From contig DATLSH010000075.1 in the NCBI GenBank assembly GCA_035534235.1, positions 1-11,450 on the forward strand: a stretch of DNA of 11,450 nt. The letters run 5' to 3'. Below the pieces are notes generated by a model. It searched no databases. It was not told the DNA's origin and saw only the letters and a list, made by a program, of their open reading frames with translations. Source of the stretch: Bog-473 sp035534235. Its GTDB lineage: Bacteria; Actinomycetota; Acidimicrobiia; Acidimicrobiales; RAAP-2. The first letter of the stretch is position 1. The number at the start of each line of letters is the position of its first letter. Positions 5,912 through 11,449 of this stretch are shown one piece after another. The position numbers and the translations under genes were made by a program.

Positions 5912-7410
5912 GCAGCGATCCATTGGGCCACCCGGCGACCGGAGACGGCGGGTGGAGCCGTCTGCATCCGCTGTCCCCCCTCGCCCGCGTCGGGCGCCTG
6001 GCCCCTGCCCTCGTCCTCGGGTTGGTGCTGTCCTCGACCCGCCAACGAGGCCAGGGGACCACGACCGAGATCACCTACCTGTTGGCGTTCGGGCTCATCT
6101 CCGCCGTCTCCGGGGTCATCCACCTCATGGTCACCCGATGGAGGATTGAGGGGGACACGCTCCGCATTGAGACCGGACTGGTGCGGAAGGACTCCCGTCG
6201 CCTTCCACTGACCCGCATTCAGGCCGTGGACATCTTCCGGCCGCTGGCTGCCCGCGTGCTCGGCGTGTCCGAGCTGCGCATCCGGTTGGCCGGCTCCGGC
6301 GCCACCGACGGGAAGCTGGCCTACCTCTCCGAGGCCGAGGCGATTGCGCTGCGGGGCGCGCTGCTGAGCGACCTTCGTGAGCAACCGACCGGCGTCGACC
6401 GTCCGGACAGGCTGATGGCCAGGGTGACCACCCGGCGCCTCGTCGGTTCGGTGCTGCTGTCGTGGGAGAGCATCCTCCTGATCGGGACGGTGGGCACCCT
6501 GCTGGTCCTTGACGTGATCGCCCCCCGCACCGCCACCGCGGCCACCGGAGCCCTGGCGCTCTATCTCCTGAGTTTCGCCGGGGCGGTCTGGCGCCGGCTC
6601 ACCGGGCAGTACCACTTTGAGGCGGTCGATGCACCCGAAGGGATCCACATCAGGCGCGGCCTGTTCCAGACGGTTTCCGAGACCATCCCGGTCGGGCGCA
6701 TACAGGCGGTACACCAGGTCGAACCCCTCCTGTGGCGACCCCTCGGCTGGTGCCTCTTGGAGGTGGAGATCGCCGGGGCCACCAGCCGGAACCAGCGCGG
6801 CGAGGGGACCGGGGTGGTCCGCAAGGCTCTGCTCCCGGTGGGCTCCCGGCAGGATTCGTGGCACATGGTCGTCCGGCTCATGGGGGGAGCCGACCCCGTA
6901 CGCACACCCCCACCCCGGCGGGCCCGGCTGAAGGCGCCCTTGAGCTTCCACTTCCTGGCCGCCGGTCACGACGACACCCACGCCGTCTGCCACACCGGCC
7001 GGCTCAACCGGTCGACCACGTGGGTCCCCCTGGTCAAGACCCAGAGCGTCCGCCGGGTTCAGGGCCCGGTGCAGCGCCTTCTCGGTCTGGCCACCGTCCA
7101 CGTCGATGTGGCCGGCAAGAGGGCGCACGGGGAGTTCCGGGATCGCACCGTCGCCGAGGCCGATCTCCTGGTCGACGAGCTCACTCGTCTCAGCCGCCTG
7201 GCCCGGATCGGCGGCCGGCTCCCGCCGCGCCTCCATCACCCGGAGGTACCACTCGATGTCCCTTCGGGCTGGTATCCCGACCCTTCGGGGCGCCACCGGT
7301 GGCGCTTCTGGGACGGCCGTCAGTGGACCGAACATGTCGGCGATGCGGGCACTGCGGCGATCGACCTGGTCGGTCTGGCCACTTCGATTGGTAGAAAGAA
7401 AGAAGAGTAA
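5908..7410 (+). CDS. Multi-PH-domain membrane protein (YdbT-like) with C-terminal DUF2510
   Basis: The 500-residue product starts at GTG 5908 with a 4-nt overlap. It has two N-terminal membrane segments (about 31-45 and 55-75), a PH-like domain (76-155), two more membrane segments (182-203 and 211-228), a second PH-like domain (234-325) and a third (345-428). The recurring bPH2 motif is Arg-Ile-Gln-Ala-Val, at LTRIQAVDIF (101-110) and VGRIQAVHQVE (262-272); the third copy is degenerate, VKTQSVRRVQG (376-386). This is the usual YdbT plan. It is followed by a short linker and a DUF2510 motif (453-477) with GWYPDP, W465, FWDG and WTEHV. DUF2510 is a short actinobacterial module often attached to membrane proteins, and its fusion to a YdbT-like chain is unusual to me. 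The last codons also encode the left arm of the vapB inverted repeat. Confidence 0.88.
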   Translation: MSSDPLGHPATGDGGWSRLHPLSPLARVGRLAPALVLGLVLSSTRQRGQGTTTEITYLLAFGLISAVSGVIHLMVTRWRIEGDTLRIETGLVRKDSRRLPLTRIQAVDIFRPLAARVLGVSELRIRLAGSGATDGKLAYLSEAEAIALRGALLSDLREQPTGVDRPDRLMARVTTRRLVGSVLLSWESILLIGTVGTLLVLDVIAPRTATAATGALALYLLSFAGAVWRRLTGQYHFEAVDAPEGIHIRRGLFQTVSETIPVGRIQAVHQVEPLLWRPLGWCLLEVEIAGATSRNQRGEGTGVVRKALLPVGSRQDSWHMVVRLMGGADPVRTPPPRRARLKAPLSFHFLAAGHDDTHAVCHTGRLNRSTTWVPLVKTQSVRRVQGPVQRLLGLATVHVDVAGKRAHGEFRDRTVAEADLLVDELTRLSRLARIGGRLPPRLHHPEVPLDVPSGWYPDPSGRHRWRFWDGRQWTEHVGDAGTAAIDLVGLATSIGRKKEE

Positions 7411-7425
7411 TGGTCGATTTCTACC
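7390..7425. promoter_or_regulatory. Inverted repeat at the vapBC start (candidate autoregulatory operator)
   Basis: GGTAGAAA (7390-7397) and TTTCTACC (7418-7425) are perfect 8-bp inverted arms separated by 20 nt. The right arm ends 1 nt before the vapB GTG; the left arm lies in the last codons of the PH gene. VapB antitoxins commonly bind inverted repeats at their own promoters, so this fits an operator. In RNA the loop would hold the purine-rich AGAAGAG and the TAATG junction, so translational control is also possible. Confidence 0.5.
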
Positions 7426-7430
7426 CGTGA
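7410..7430 (+). other. Six-codon mini-ORF bridging the PH gene and vapB
   Basis: ATG 7410 overlaps the PH gene stop (TAATG) and sits 2 nt after a purine-rich AGAAGAG. It encodes MVDFYP and stops at TGA 7428-7430, which overlaps the vapB GTG start (GTGA). It may relay ribosomes to vapB, which lacks its own Shine-Dalgarno, or be a chance ORF. Confidence 0.25.
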
Positions 7431-7690
7431 GCTTGAACATCAAGAACGAGCAGGCAGAGCGTTTGGCCCGCCAACTGGCCGCCGCAACCGGCGAGAGCGT
7501 CACCCGCGCCGTGACCGTGGCGGTCAGCGAACGGCTCAATCGGGTCCGAGGCGAGGACGAGGGCGTGGTGGCCGAGCGTGCCGACCGGATGCGGAAGATC
7601 GGCATCGATGCTGCAGGCCGGTGGGTCGAGCCGTTCCGAAGTGCAGACCACGGTGATCTCCTCTATGACGAGGCCGGGTTGCCGAAATGA
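7427..7690 (+). CDS. vapB: VapB-type antitoxin (PSK/Rv0623-like transcription factor)
   Basis: The 87-residue antitoxin has the family N-terminus MSLNIKNEQAERLARQLAA followed by TGESVTRAVTVAVSERL (21-37), the helical DNA-binding and dimerisation part of PSK-type VapB proteins. The charged C-terminal tail (about 42-87) would wrap and inhibit the toxin. GTG 7427 is chosen because family similarity begins there; the frame is open upstream only through the shadow of the PH gene. There is no good ribosome binding site at this GTG. The stop overlaps the toxin start by 4 nt (ATGA, 7687-7690), as expected for a coupled toxin-antitoxin pair. It likely represses its own operon through the inverted repeat just upstream. 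Confidence 0.87.
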   Translation: MSLNIKNEQAERLARQLAAATGESVTRAVTVAVSERLNRVRGEDEGVVAERADRMRKIGIDAAGRWVEPFRSADHGDLLYDEAGLPK

Positions 7691-8088
7691 TCGTTGACAC
7701 CTCGGCGATCATCGCAATACTGCGTGACGAGCCTGACGCTGATCGCTACGTCAATGCCCTCGGCCGTGCGACTACTCCGCTCATTTCGGCAGGAACCTAC
7801 GTCGAGACCGCCATGGTCGTCGACGCCAACCGCGACCCGGTGCTCAGCGGTCGCTTGGACGATCTGCTGGCCATCGCCCGTGTCAGGGTTGAGCCGGTGA
7901 TCGAGCGCCATGCGGAGATCGCCCGTCAGGCTTACCGCGATTTCGGCAAGGGCAGCGGTCACTCCGCCGGTCTCAACTTCGGCGACTGCTTCGCCTGCGC
8001 ATTGGCTCGTGCCAGTGGTGAGCCGTTGCTCTTCAAGGGTGATGATTTCGCCCACACCGACGTCACATCTGCCATGGGCACTGGGTGA
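7687..8088 (+). CDS. vapC: VapC-type PIN-domain ribonuclease toxin
   Basis: The 133-residue PIN-domain protein is full length and retains the acidic Mg-binding residues: Asp4 (MIVDTSA), Glu40 (GTYVETA), Asp100 (NFGDCFA) and Asp119/120 (FKGDDF). The GHSAGLNFGDCFACALA stretch is the hallmark of VapC toxins paired with PSK-type VapB. Known family members cleave tRNA or rRNA; this target is unknown. It is intact and translationally coupled to vapB. Its single Ile-Glu pair (Ile72-Glu73) is ATC-GAG, unlike the resident genes of the window, and a rare ATA (Ile10) lies in the N-terminal region, which together suggest horizontal acquisition. The gene ends 56 nt before the convergent P450 stop; I see no convincing terminator in that gap. 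Confidence 0.92.
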   Translation: MIVDTSAIIAILRDEPDADRYVNALGRATTPLISAGTYVETAMVVDANRDPVLSGRLDDLLAIARVRVEPVIERHAEIARQAYRDFGKGSGHSAGLNFGDCFACALARASGEPLLFKGDDFAHTDVTSAMGTG

Positions 8089-8144
8089 CGGGAACCCCCT
8101 CCCAGAGGTGACGCCCCACCCCCGGCACTCAGCCCCGCACTCCC

Positions 8145-9350
8145 CTATCCGGCGGCAGTGAAGCGCATGGGGAAGTGCTCAATGGAACGGATCCCCGGCG
8201 TGTAGACGAGGGTGTGGCCCGGCTCCACCGAGTACTCGGGGATCCGACGGTGCCACTCGCGCAACGCCACCCGCAGTTCCATGCGGGCCAGGTGCGAGCC
8301 CAGGCAGCGGTGGATGCCGCCCCCGAATGCCAGGTGCCGGTTCTCCTCCCGGTCGAAGCGCACCGACTCAGGATCCTCAAACTCGGCCTCGTCGGTATTT
8401 GCCGAGCCGAGCATGATCATGACCTGATCGCCGGCGTGGATCGGGCAGCCGGATACCTCGGTGTCGGTGACGGCCACGCGGGGCACGCCCATGACCGGCG
8501 TCTCCCAGCGCAGGAGCTCCTCAATGGCCGAGGGGATCAGGCCGGGGTCACTGACCAGCTGGTCCCGTTGCTCGGGATGCTGGGACAAGAAGGCGAACAT
8601 GCAGTCCAGCGTGGCGGTCACCGTGTCGAGCCCGGCGATGAGGAACAGGAAACAGATGTCGAGGATGTCCTCGCGGGTGAGCCGGTGCCCGTCGACCTCG
8701 GCGTCGAGAAAGTGGGAGAGGATGTCGTCCCGGCGCTCCATCTCGCGCTCATCAAGGACCCCGTTGAAGTACGCGTAGACCGAGTCGGCCGTCTTCTGCT
8801 GGTAGGCGTGGACGGGATCGCTCCCGTAGGGCTCGCCGGTCACGTGATCGGGGCGGATGATGCCATCCTTCATGGCCAGGAAGCGGTCGAGCTCTTCGAG
8901 GGGCAACCCGAGCAGGGTCAGGAAGACCTGCGAGGGGAAGGGAACCGAGAAGTCCGTGGCGAAGTCGACCTGGCCCCGGTCGATGAACCGGTCGATGAGG
9001 TCGTTGGCCAGCGCGGCCACCTCCTCTTCGAGGAGCGCCATCTTCCGGGGAGCGAAGAGCGGGTCGAGCAGCTTGCGGTACTTCTTCTGCTCGGGAGGGT
9101 CGATCTGCAGGGGGATCATCGGGCGCGCCGTCTTGAGGTCGAGGGCGTCCATGTTGGACGAGAAGATCTCCGGGTGGCGCAGCGCCTGGTCTATGTCCAC
9201 CTTGCGCGAGAGCAGGACCCCCATGCCCTCCAACGGGAGGACGGCACCCTCGTCCCTCAGGAGTTTGTACATGGGCTGGGGGTGGGCCGCCATTTCGGGA
9301 TCCATCCCGTCCAGCGGGTTTGACTGATGGCCTTCGGTCGTCGCGTCCAT
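8145..9350 (-). CDS. Cytochrome P450
   Basis: This 401-residue soluble bacterial P450 hydroxylates an unknown substrate using electrons from a ferredoxin system not encoded here. The I-helix oxygen-activation motif is AGLDTV (239-244), the K-helix ExxR is EELLR (277-281), and the heme-binding loop is FGGGIHRCLG (342-351) with axial Cys349. IPLQIDPPEQKKYRKLLDPLF (79-99) is the usual helix-C region. The conserved motifs and length indicate a functional enzyme. The ATG at 9350 is preceded by AAGGGAA (9360-9354). It lies 19 nt downstream of tetR on the same strand, so tetR and this gene probably form one operon and the regulator may respond to the P450 substrate. The sequence resembles actinobacterial CYPs, but I cannot assign a CYP family by eye. 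Confidence 0.95.
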   Translation of the reverse strand: MDATTEGHQSNPLDGMDPEMAAHPQPMYKLLRDEGAVLPLEGMGVLLSRKVDIDQALRHPEIFSSNMDALDLKTARPMIPLQIDPPEQKKYRKLLDPLFAPRKMALLEEEVAALANDLIDRFIDRGQVDFATDFSVPFPSQVFLTLLGLPLEELDRFLAMKDGIIRPDHVTGEPYGSDPVHAYQQKTADSVYAYFNGVLDEREMERRDDILSHFLDAEVDGHRLTREDILDICFLFLIAGLDTVTATLDCMFAFLSQHPEQRDQLVSDPGLIPSAIEELLRWETPVMGVPRVAVTDTEVSGCPIHAGDQVMIMLGSANTDEAEFEDPESVRFDREENRHLAFGGGIHRCLGSHLARMELRVALREWHRRIPEYSVEPGHTLVYTPGIRSIEHFPMRFTAAG

Positions 9351-9369
9351 GGGTTCCCTTCGTGGTGAT

Positions 9370-9996
9370 CTACCGGGGTGGCGGCAGAAGAACGTTGTTT
9401 ATGGATTGCACAAGCGTGCGGTCGTCCGACTCGGGGATGATCCAGCTGCTGGCAAAGAGCCGGACGATGAGATCGGCCAGCTCGTCGCGACTCAGGTCCC
9501 CGCGCACCACGGCCGGCACGGCGTCCAACTCGGCGCCCAGTTGATCCACCAGTGAGCCGCGGAGCGCGGGCAGATGGTCAAGCAGGTAGCTCATGACGTA
9601 CTCGGGCTCGGACTCGAAGAGCGAGCGAGCCGGGTGCGTCCGGATGAAGGCGAAGGCGTAGGCCAGGAAGGTCCTGATGCGCTGCCCCGGATCATCTGCC
9701 GTGGCCAGCGCTTGGTCCAGGCCGTCGGTGAACCTCCGCTCGTCATAGTCCGCTGCGGCGGCAACCACATGGTCCTTGCTGGGGAAGTAGCGGTACAGGG
9801 TGCCCCGTGAGACGCCGGCCGCCTCGCTGATCTCCTGCATGCCGAGACGCTTGACGCCGCGGCGGCCGATGAGGCGGAGCGCTGCCTCAAGGATCCGTTC
9901 CTCGGTGGCGTGGTACACCGGGGATGGGGCAGGCTCGCTCTCGGACAGACGAGGATCAGGCTGGAGGGCGAGGATCACTTGCGACAGATTAGACAC
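9370..9996 (-). CDS. TetR-family transcriptional regulator
   Basis: This is a 208-residue repressor-type protein. A disordered-looking N-terminus (1-29) precedes the TetR DNA-binding domain, ERILEAALRLIGRRGVKRLGM, then a helix-turn-helix with EISEAAGVSRGTLYRYFPSK (55-74). The remaining helices (75-208) form the ligand-binding and dimer domain. GTG 9996 is the start chosen, since similarity begins later and the frame further upstream runs into the divergent gene. An AAAGGAG sequence (10019-10013) is 16 nt from that GTG but only 7 nt from an in-frame ATA (10005-10003), so a slightly longer product with a non-canonical AUA start cannot be excluded. It is the first gene of a tetR-P450 operon and likely controls it and the divergent gene. 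Confidence 0.9.
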   Translation of the reverse strand: MSNLSQVILALQPDPRLSESEPAPSPVYHATEERILEAALRLIGRRGVKRLGMQEISEAAGVSRGTLYRYFPSKDHVVAAAADYDERRFTDGLDQALATADDPGQRIRTFLAYAFAFIRTHPARSLFESEPEYVMSYLLDHLPALRGSLVDQLGAELDAVPAVVRGDLSRDELADLIVRLFASSWIIPESDDRTLVQSINNVLLPPPR

Positions 9997-10034
9997 TATT
10001 CGTATGTTTTGTCTCCTTTGTATCGTAAGGCCAG
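9991..10034. promoter_or_regulatory. Divergent promoter/operator region between tetR and the interrupted reductase
   Basis: This short segment is visibly richer in A+T than its surroundings. It holds a 5-bp inverted repeat (AGACA 9991-9995 and TGTCT 10010-10014, 24 bp overall) overlapping the tetR start, and two TCGTA copies 23 bp apart (10000-10004 and 10023-10027). On the plus strand TATGTT (10003-10008) and on the minus strand TACGAT (10027-10022) fit TANNNT -10 boxes. A TetR operator here would control both directions. The exact site is not certain. Confidence 0.45.
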
Positions 10035-10219
10035 GTGAGAGACGTAGACCCGGCACCGGCAGGCAACCCGACACCACCTCTGCGGGTGGTGCAGTCGACC
10101 AACGGCTTTGCGGGGAGCACCGCCCTGCGGGCCATTGCGGAGCACCCGGGACCCGAGTGGGTCGGCTGCTTCGCCCACAGCCCGGCCAAGGTGGGTCGCG
10201 GCGATCAACGACGTCCCAC
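10035..10219 (+). pseudogene. N-terminal stub of a dihydrodipicolinate-reductase-like NAD(P)-binding protein, cut by IS630
   Basis: Translation from GTG 10035 (after AAGG at 10027-10030) gives a Rossmann start: PLRVVQ, then NGFAGSTALRAIAEHP, then WVGCFAHSPAKVG. This pattern (strand, GxxGxxxxR loop, helix, AHSPAKVG) is the N-terminus of the dihydrodipicolinate-reductase-like NAD(P)H-dependent oxidoreductases that are common beside P450 genes in actinobacteria. The GN(V)G loop is altered to GFAG. The reading frame stops resembling the family after KVG, and the IS630 element begins at 10222, so only about 60 residues remain. The catalytic C-terminal domain is absent from the window. The original gene was divergent from tetR and may have acted with the P450. 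Confidence 0.65.
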
Positions 10220-10221
10220 TA
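10220..10221. repeat. Left TA target-site duplication of the IS630 element
   Basis: TA at 10220-10221 adjoins the IS end and is repeated at 11448-11449. With the outer C (10219) and G (11450) the original target reads CTAG, the site preferred by IS630. Confidence 0.85.
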
Positions 10222-10234
10222 GTGTCCTGGCAGG
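10222..10234 (+). repeat. IS630 terminal inverted repeat (transposase 3' side)
   Basis: GTGTCCTGGCAGG is an exact reverse complement of 11435-11447. With the flanking CTA the complementarity extends to 16 bp. Confidence 0.93.
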
Positions 10235-10256
10235 CTGAAGGGCCATGAAAATCGCA

Positions 10257-11345
10257 TCAGGCTCCAGCACTGATAGCGGTGCAGTAACCGGCGAGCCGTT
10301 CGAGGATGTCCTCGGCGCTCTTGTGCCAGACGAACGGCTTGGGGTTTTCGTTCCAGGCATCCGCCCACGCCTCGATGTCTCGTGCGAGTTCCTTGACGTT
10401 GCGGTGGGCGGAGCGCTTCAGTTTCTTGGTGGTGAGCGCGGAGAACCAACGTTCCACCAGATTCATCCACGACCCGTAGGTCGGTGTGAAATGGAGATGG
10501 AAGCGGCGGTGGCGCAGCAGCCACTTGTGCACCGTCGGCGTCTTGTGGGCGCTCAGGTTGTCGAGGATCACATGGACGTCGAGCTCGGCGGGAACGTTGC
10601 GGTTGACCTTGTTCAAAAAAGCCACGAAGTCAGCGCTGGTGTGCTGCGAGCGGATATCGGTGATGACCTTGCCCGTCGCGATCTCGAGGGCGGCGAAGAG
10701 GTCACAGGTGCCGTTGCGCTCGTAGTCGTGGGTGGCCCGGGCCGGGGTGGTGGGCAACATGGGCAGGGTCGGGGCCGTGCGGTTGAGGGCTTGGATCTGG
10801 GGCTTTTCGTCCACCGCGAACACGGCGGCAGCCACCGGGGGGTTCATATACAGCCCGACCAGGTCACGGATCTTCTCCACCAGGTCGGGGTCGGGCGACA
10901 CCTTGAAAGAGTCGGCCCGCCACGGTTTGAGCCCGAAGGCCCGCCAGATCTCCCCGACGGTGGTATGGCTGATGCCGTGCTTAGCAGCCAGGCCCCGCGT
11001 CGACCAGTGCGTGGCGTCGGGCGGTGCGCTCTCGAGCGTCTCGACCAACACCGCCTCGATCACGTCGTCGCCAATGGTGCGAGCCGCGCCCGGACGAGGG
11101 GCGTCCACCAGCCCATCAAGGCGGTCGGTGGCGAAGCGATGACGCCACTTGCCGACCGTCACCGGGTTGCAGCCCAATTCGGTCGCGATCTCGCGATGGG
11201 TAAGACCTTCGGAACAGGCGAGCACAATCCGGCACCGCAGGGCAAGCGCCTGGGCGGAGCTGTGGCGTCGGGCCCAGCGCTCCAACGTGGAGCGTTCCTC
11301 AACACTCAGATTGATCTCGACAGTGGGGCGTCCTTGACGGGCCAT
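10257..11345 (-). CDS. IS630-family transposase (DDE)
   Basis: The 362-residue transposase excises and inserts the surrounding element. The N-terminal DNA-binding part has a helix-turn-helix (GLTHREIATELGCNPVTVGKW, about 47-67) and a second HTH-like segment ending in GISHTTVGEIWRAFGLKPWR (124-143). The catalytic domain has Asp179 (VDEKPQIQ), Asp262 (ILDNLSAHK) and Glu298 (WMNLVERWF), with 35 residues between the last two, as expected. ATG 11345 is chosen because GGAGGAA (11356-11350) precedes it; the frame is open 12 codons further upstream without a comparable site. It contains Ile-Glu pairs written ATC-GAG (VIEAV and DIEAW), unlike the resident genes. A TTTTTTG run lies in the middle of the ORF, but the frame is intact without slippage. 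Confidence 0.95.
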   Translation of the reverse strand: MARQGRPTVEINLSVEERSTLERWARRHSSAQALALRCRIVLACSEGLTHREIATELGCNPVTVGKWRHRFATDRLDGLVDAPRPGAARTIGDDVIEAVLVETLESAPPDATHWSTRGLAAKHGISHTTVGEIWRAFGLKPWRADSFKVSPDPDLVEKIRDLVGLYMNPPVAAAVFAVDEKPQIQALNRTAPTLPMLPTTPARATHDYERNGTCDLFAALEIATGKVITDIRSQHTSADFVAFLNKVNRNVPAELDVHVILDNLSAHKTPTVHKWLLRHRRFHLHFTPTYGSWMNLVERWFSALTTKKLKRSAHRNVKELARDIEAWADAWNENPKPFVWHKSAEDILERLAGYCTAISAGA

Positions 11346-11364
11346 AGCGTTCCTCCGATGTTGG

Positions 11365-11393
11365 CGTATAACACCGGACAACGCGGCCTCAAA
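11365..11393 (-). promoter_or_regulatory. Candidate transposase promoter inside the IS end
   Basis: On the minus strand TTTGAG (11393-11388) and TATACG (11370-11365) are separated by 17 nt, a standard -35/-10 spacing. The inferred start of transcription is a few bases before the GGAGGAA ribosome binding site (11356-11350). Confidence 0.5.
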
Positions 11394-11434
11394 CCAGAAA
11401 ATTCCCGTTCAGTCAGAATTTCTTGGCGGAACAA

Positions 11435-11447
11435 CCTGCCAGGACAC
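11435..11447 (-). repeat. IS630 terminal inverted repeat (transposase 5' side)
   Basis: CCTGCCAGGACAC is the reverse complement of 10222-10234. It lies 90 nt upstream of the transposase start. Confidence 0.93.
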
Positions 11448-11449
11448 TA
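11448..11449. repeat. Right TA target-site duplication of the IS630 element
   Basis: This TA matches 10220-10221. The final base of the window (G, 11450) is the only host base after it. Confidence 0.8.

Larger units (their letters stand above)
10222..11447 (-). mobile_element. Complete IS630-family insertion sequence, 1226 bp
   Basis: The element is bounded by perfect 13-bp terminal inverted repeats (GTGTCCTGGCAGG at the left, its complement at the right), with a TA duplication on each side. It carries one intact minus-strand DDE transposase filling most of its length. IS630 elements (the Tc1/mariner superfamily) insert at TA with duplication of that dinucleotide, and IS630 itself prefers CTAG, as here. 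The promoter-proximal end of the transposase is at the right (11447). Both ends and the transposase look intact, so it is probably still mobile or recently inserted. It interrupts the reductase-like gene. Only one base follows the right duplication, so the continuation of that gene is outside the window. Confidence 0.93.

Noticed and set aside
5722..7605. A 627-codon open frame on the minus strand across the PH genes
   Set aside because: It is the shadow of two well-supported PH-domain genes, runs across the vapB start, and its translation is low-complexity and Gly/Arg/Pro-rich.
8081..8105. CTGGG/CCCAG stem between vapC and the P450 as a terminator
   Set aside because: Only 5 bp with a 15-nt loop, overlapping the vapC stop, and no T-tract on either strand; too weak to call.
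8175..9323. A 382-codon plus-strand frame opposite the P450
   Set aside because: It is antisense to a P450 with all signature motifs; the translation resembles no family.
9997..10077. Upstream extension of the tetR frame to 10077
   Set aside because: It would cover the divergent promoter region and the reductase start, and TetR similarity begins well after GTG 9996.
10611..10620. TTTTTTG run in the transposase as a programmed frameshift site
   Set aside because: Some IS630 relatives use frameshifting, but this transposase is complete in one frame with all catalytic residues, so no slippage is required.
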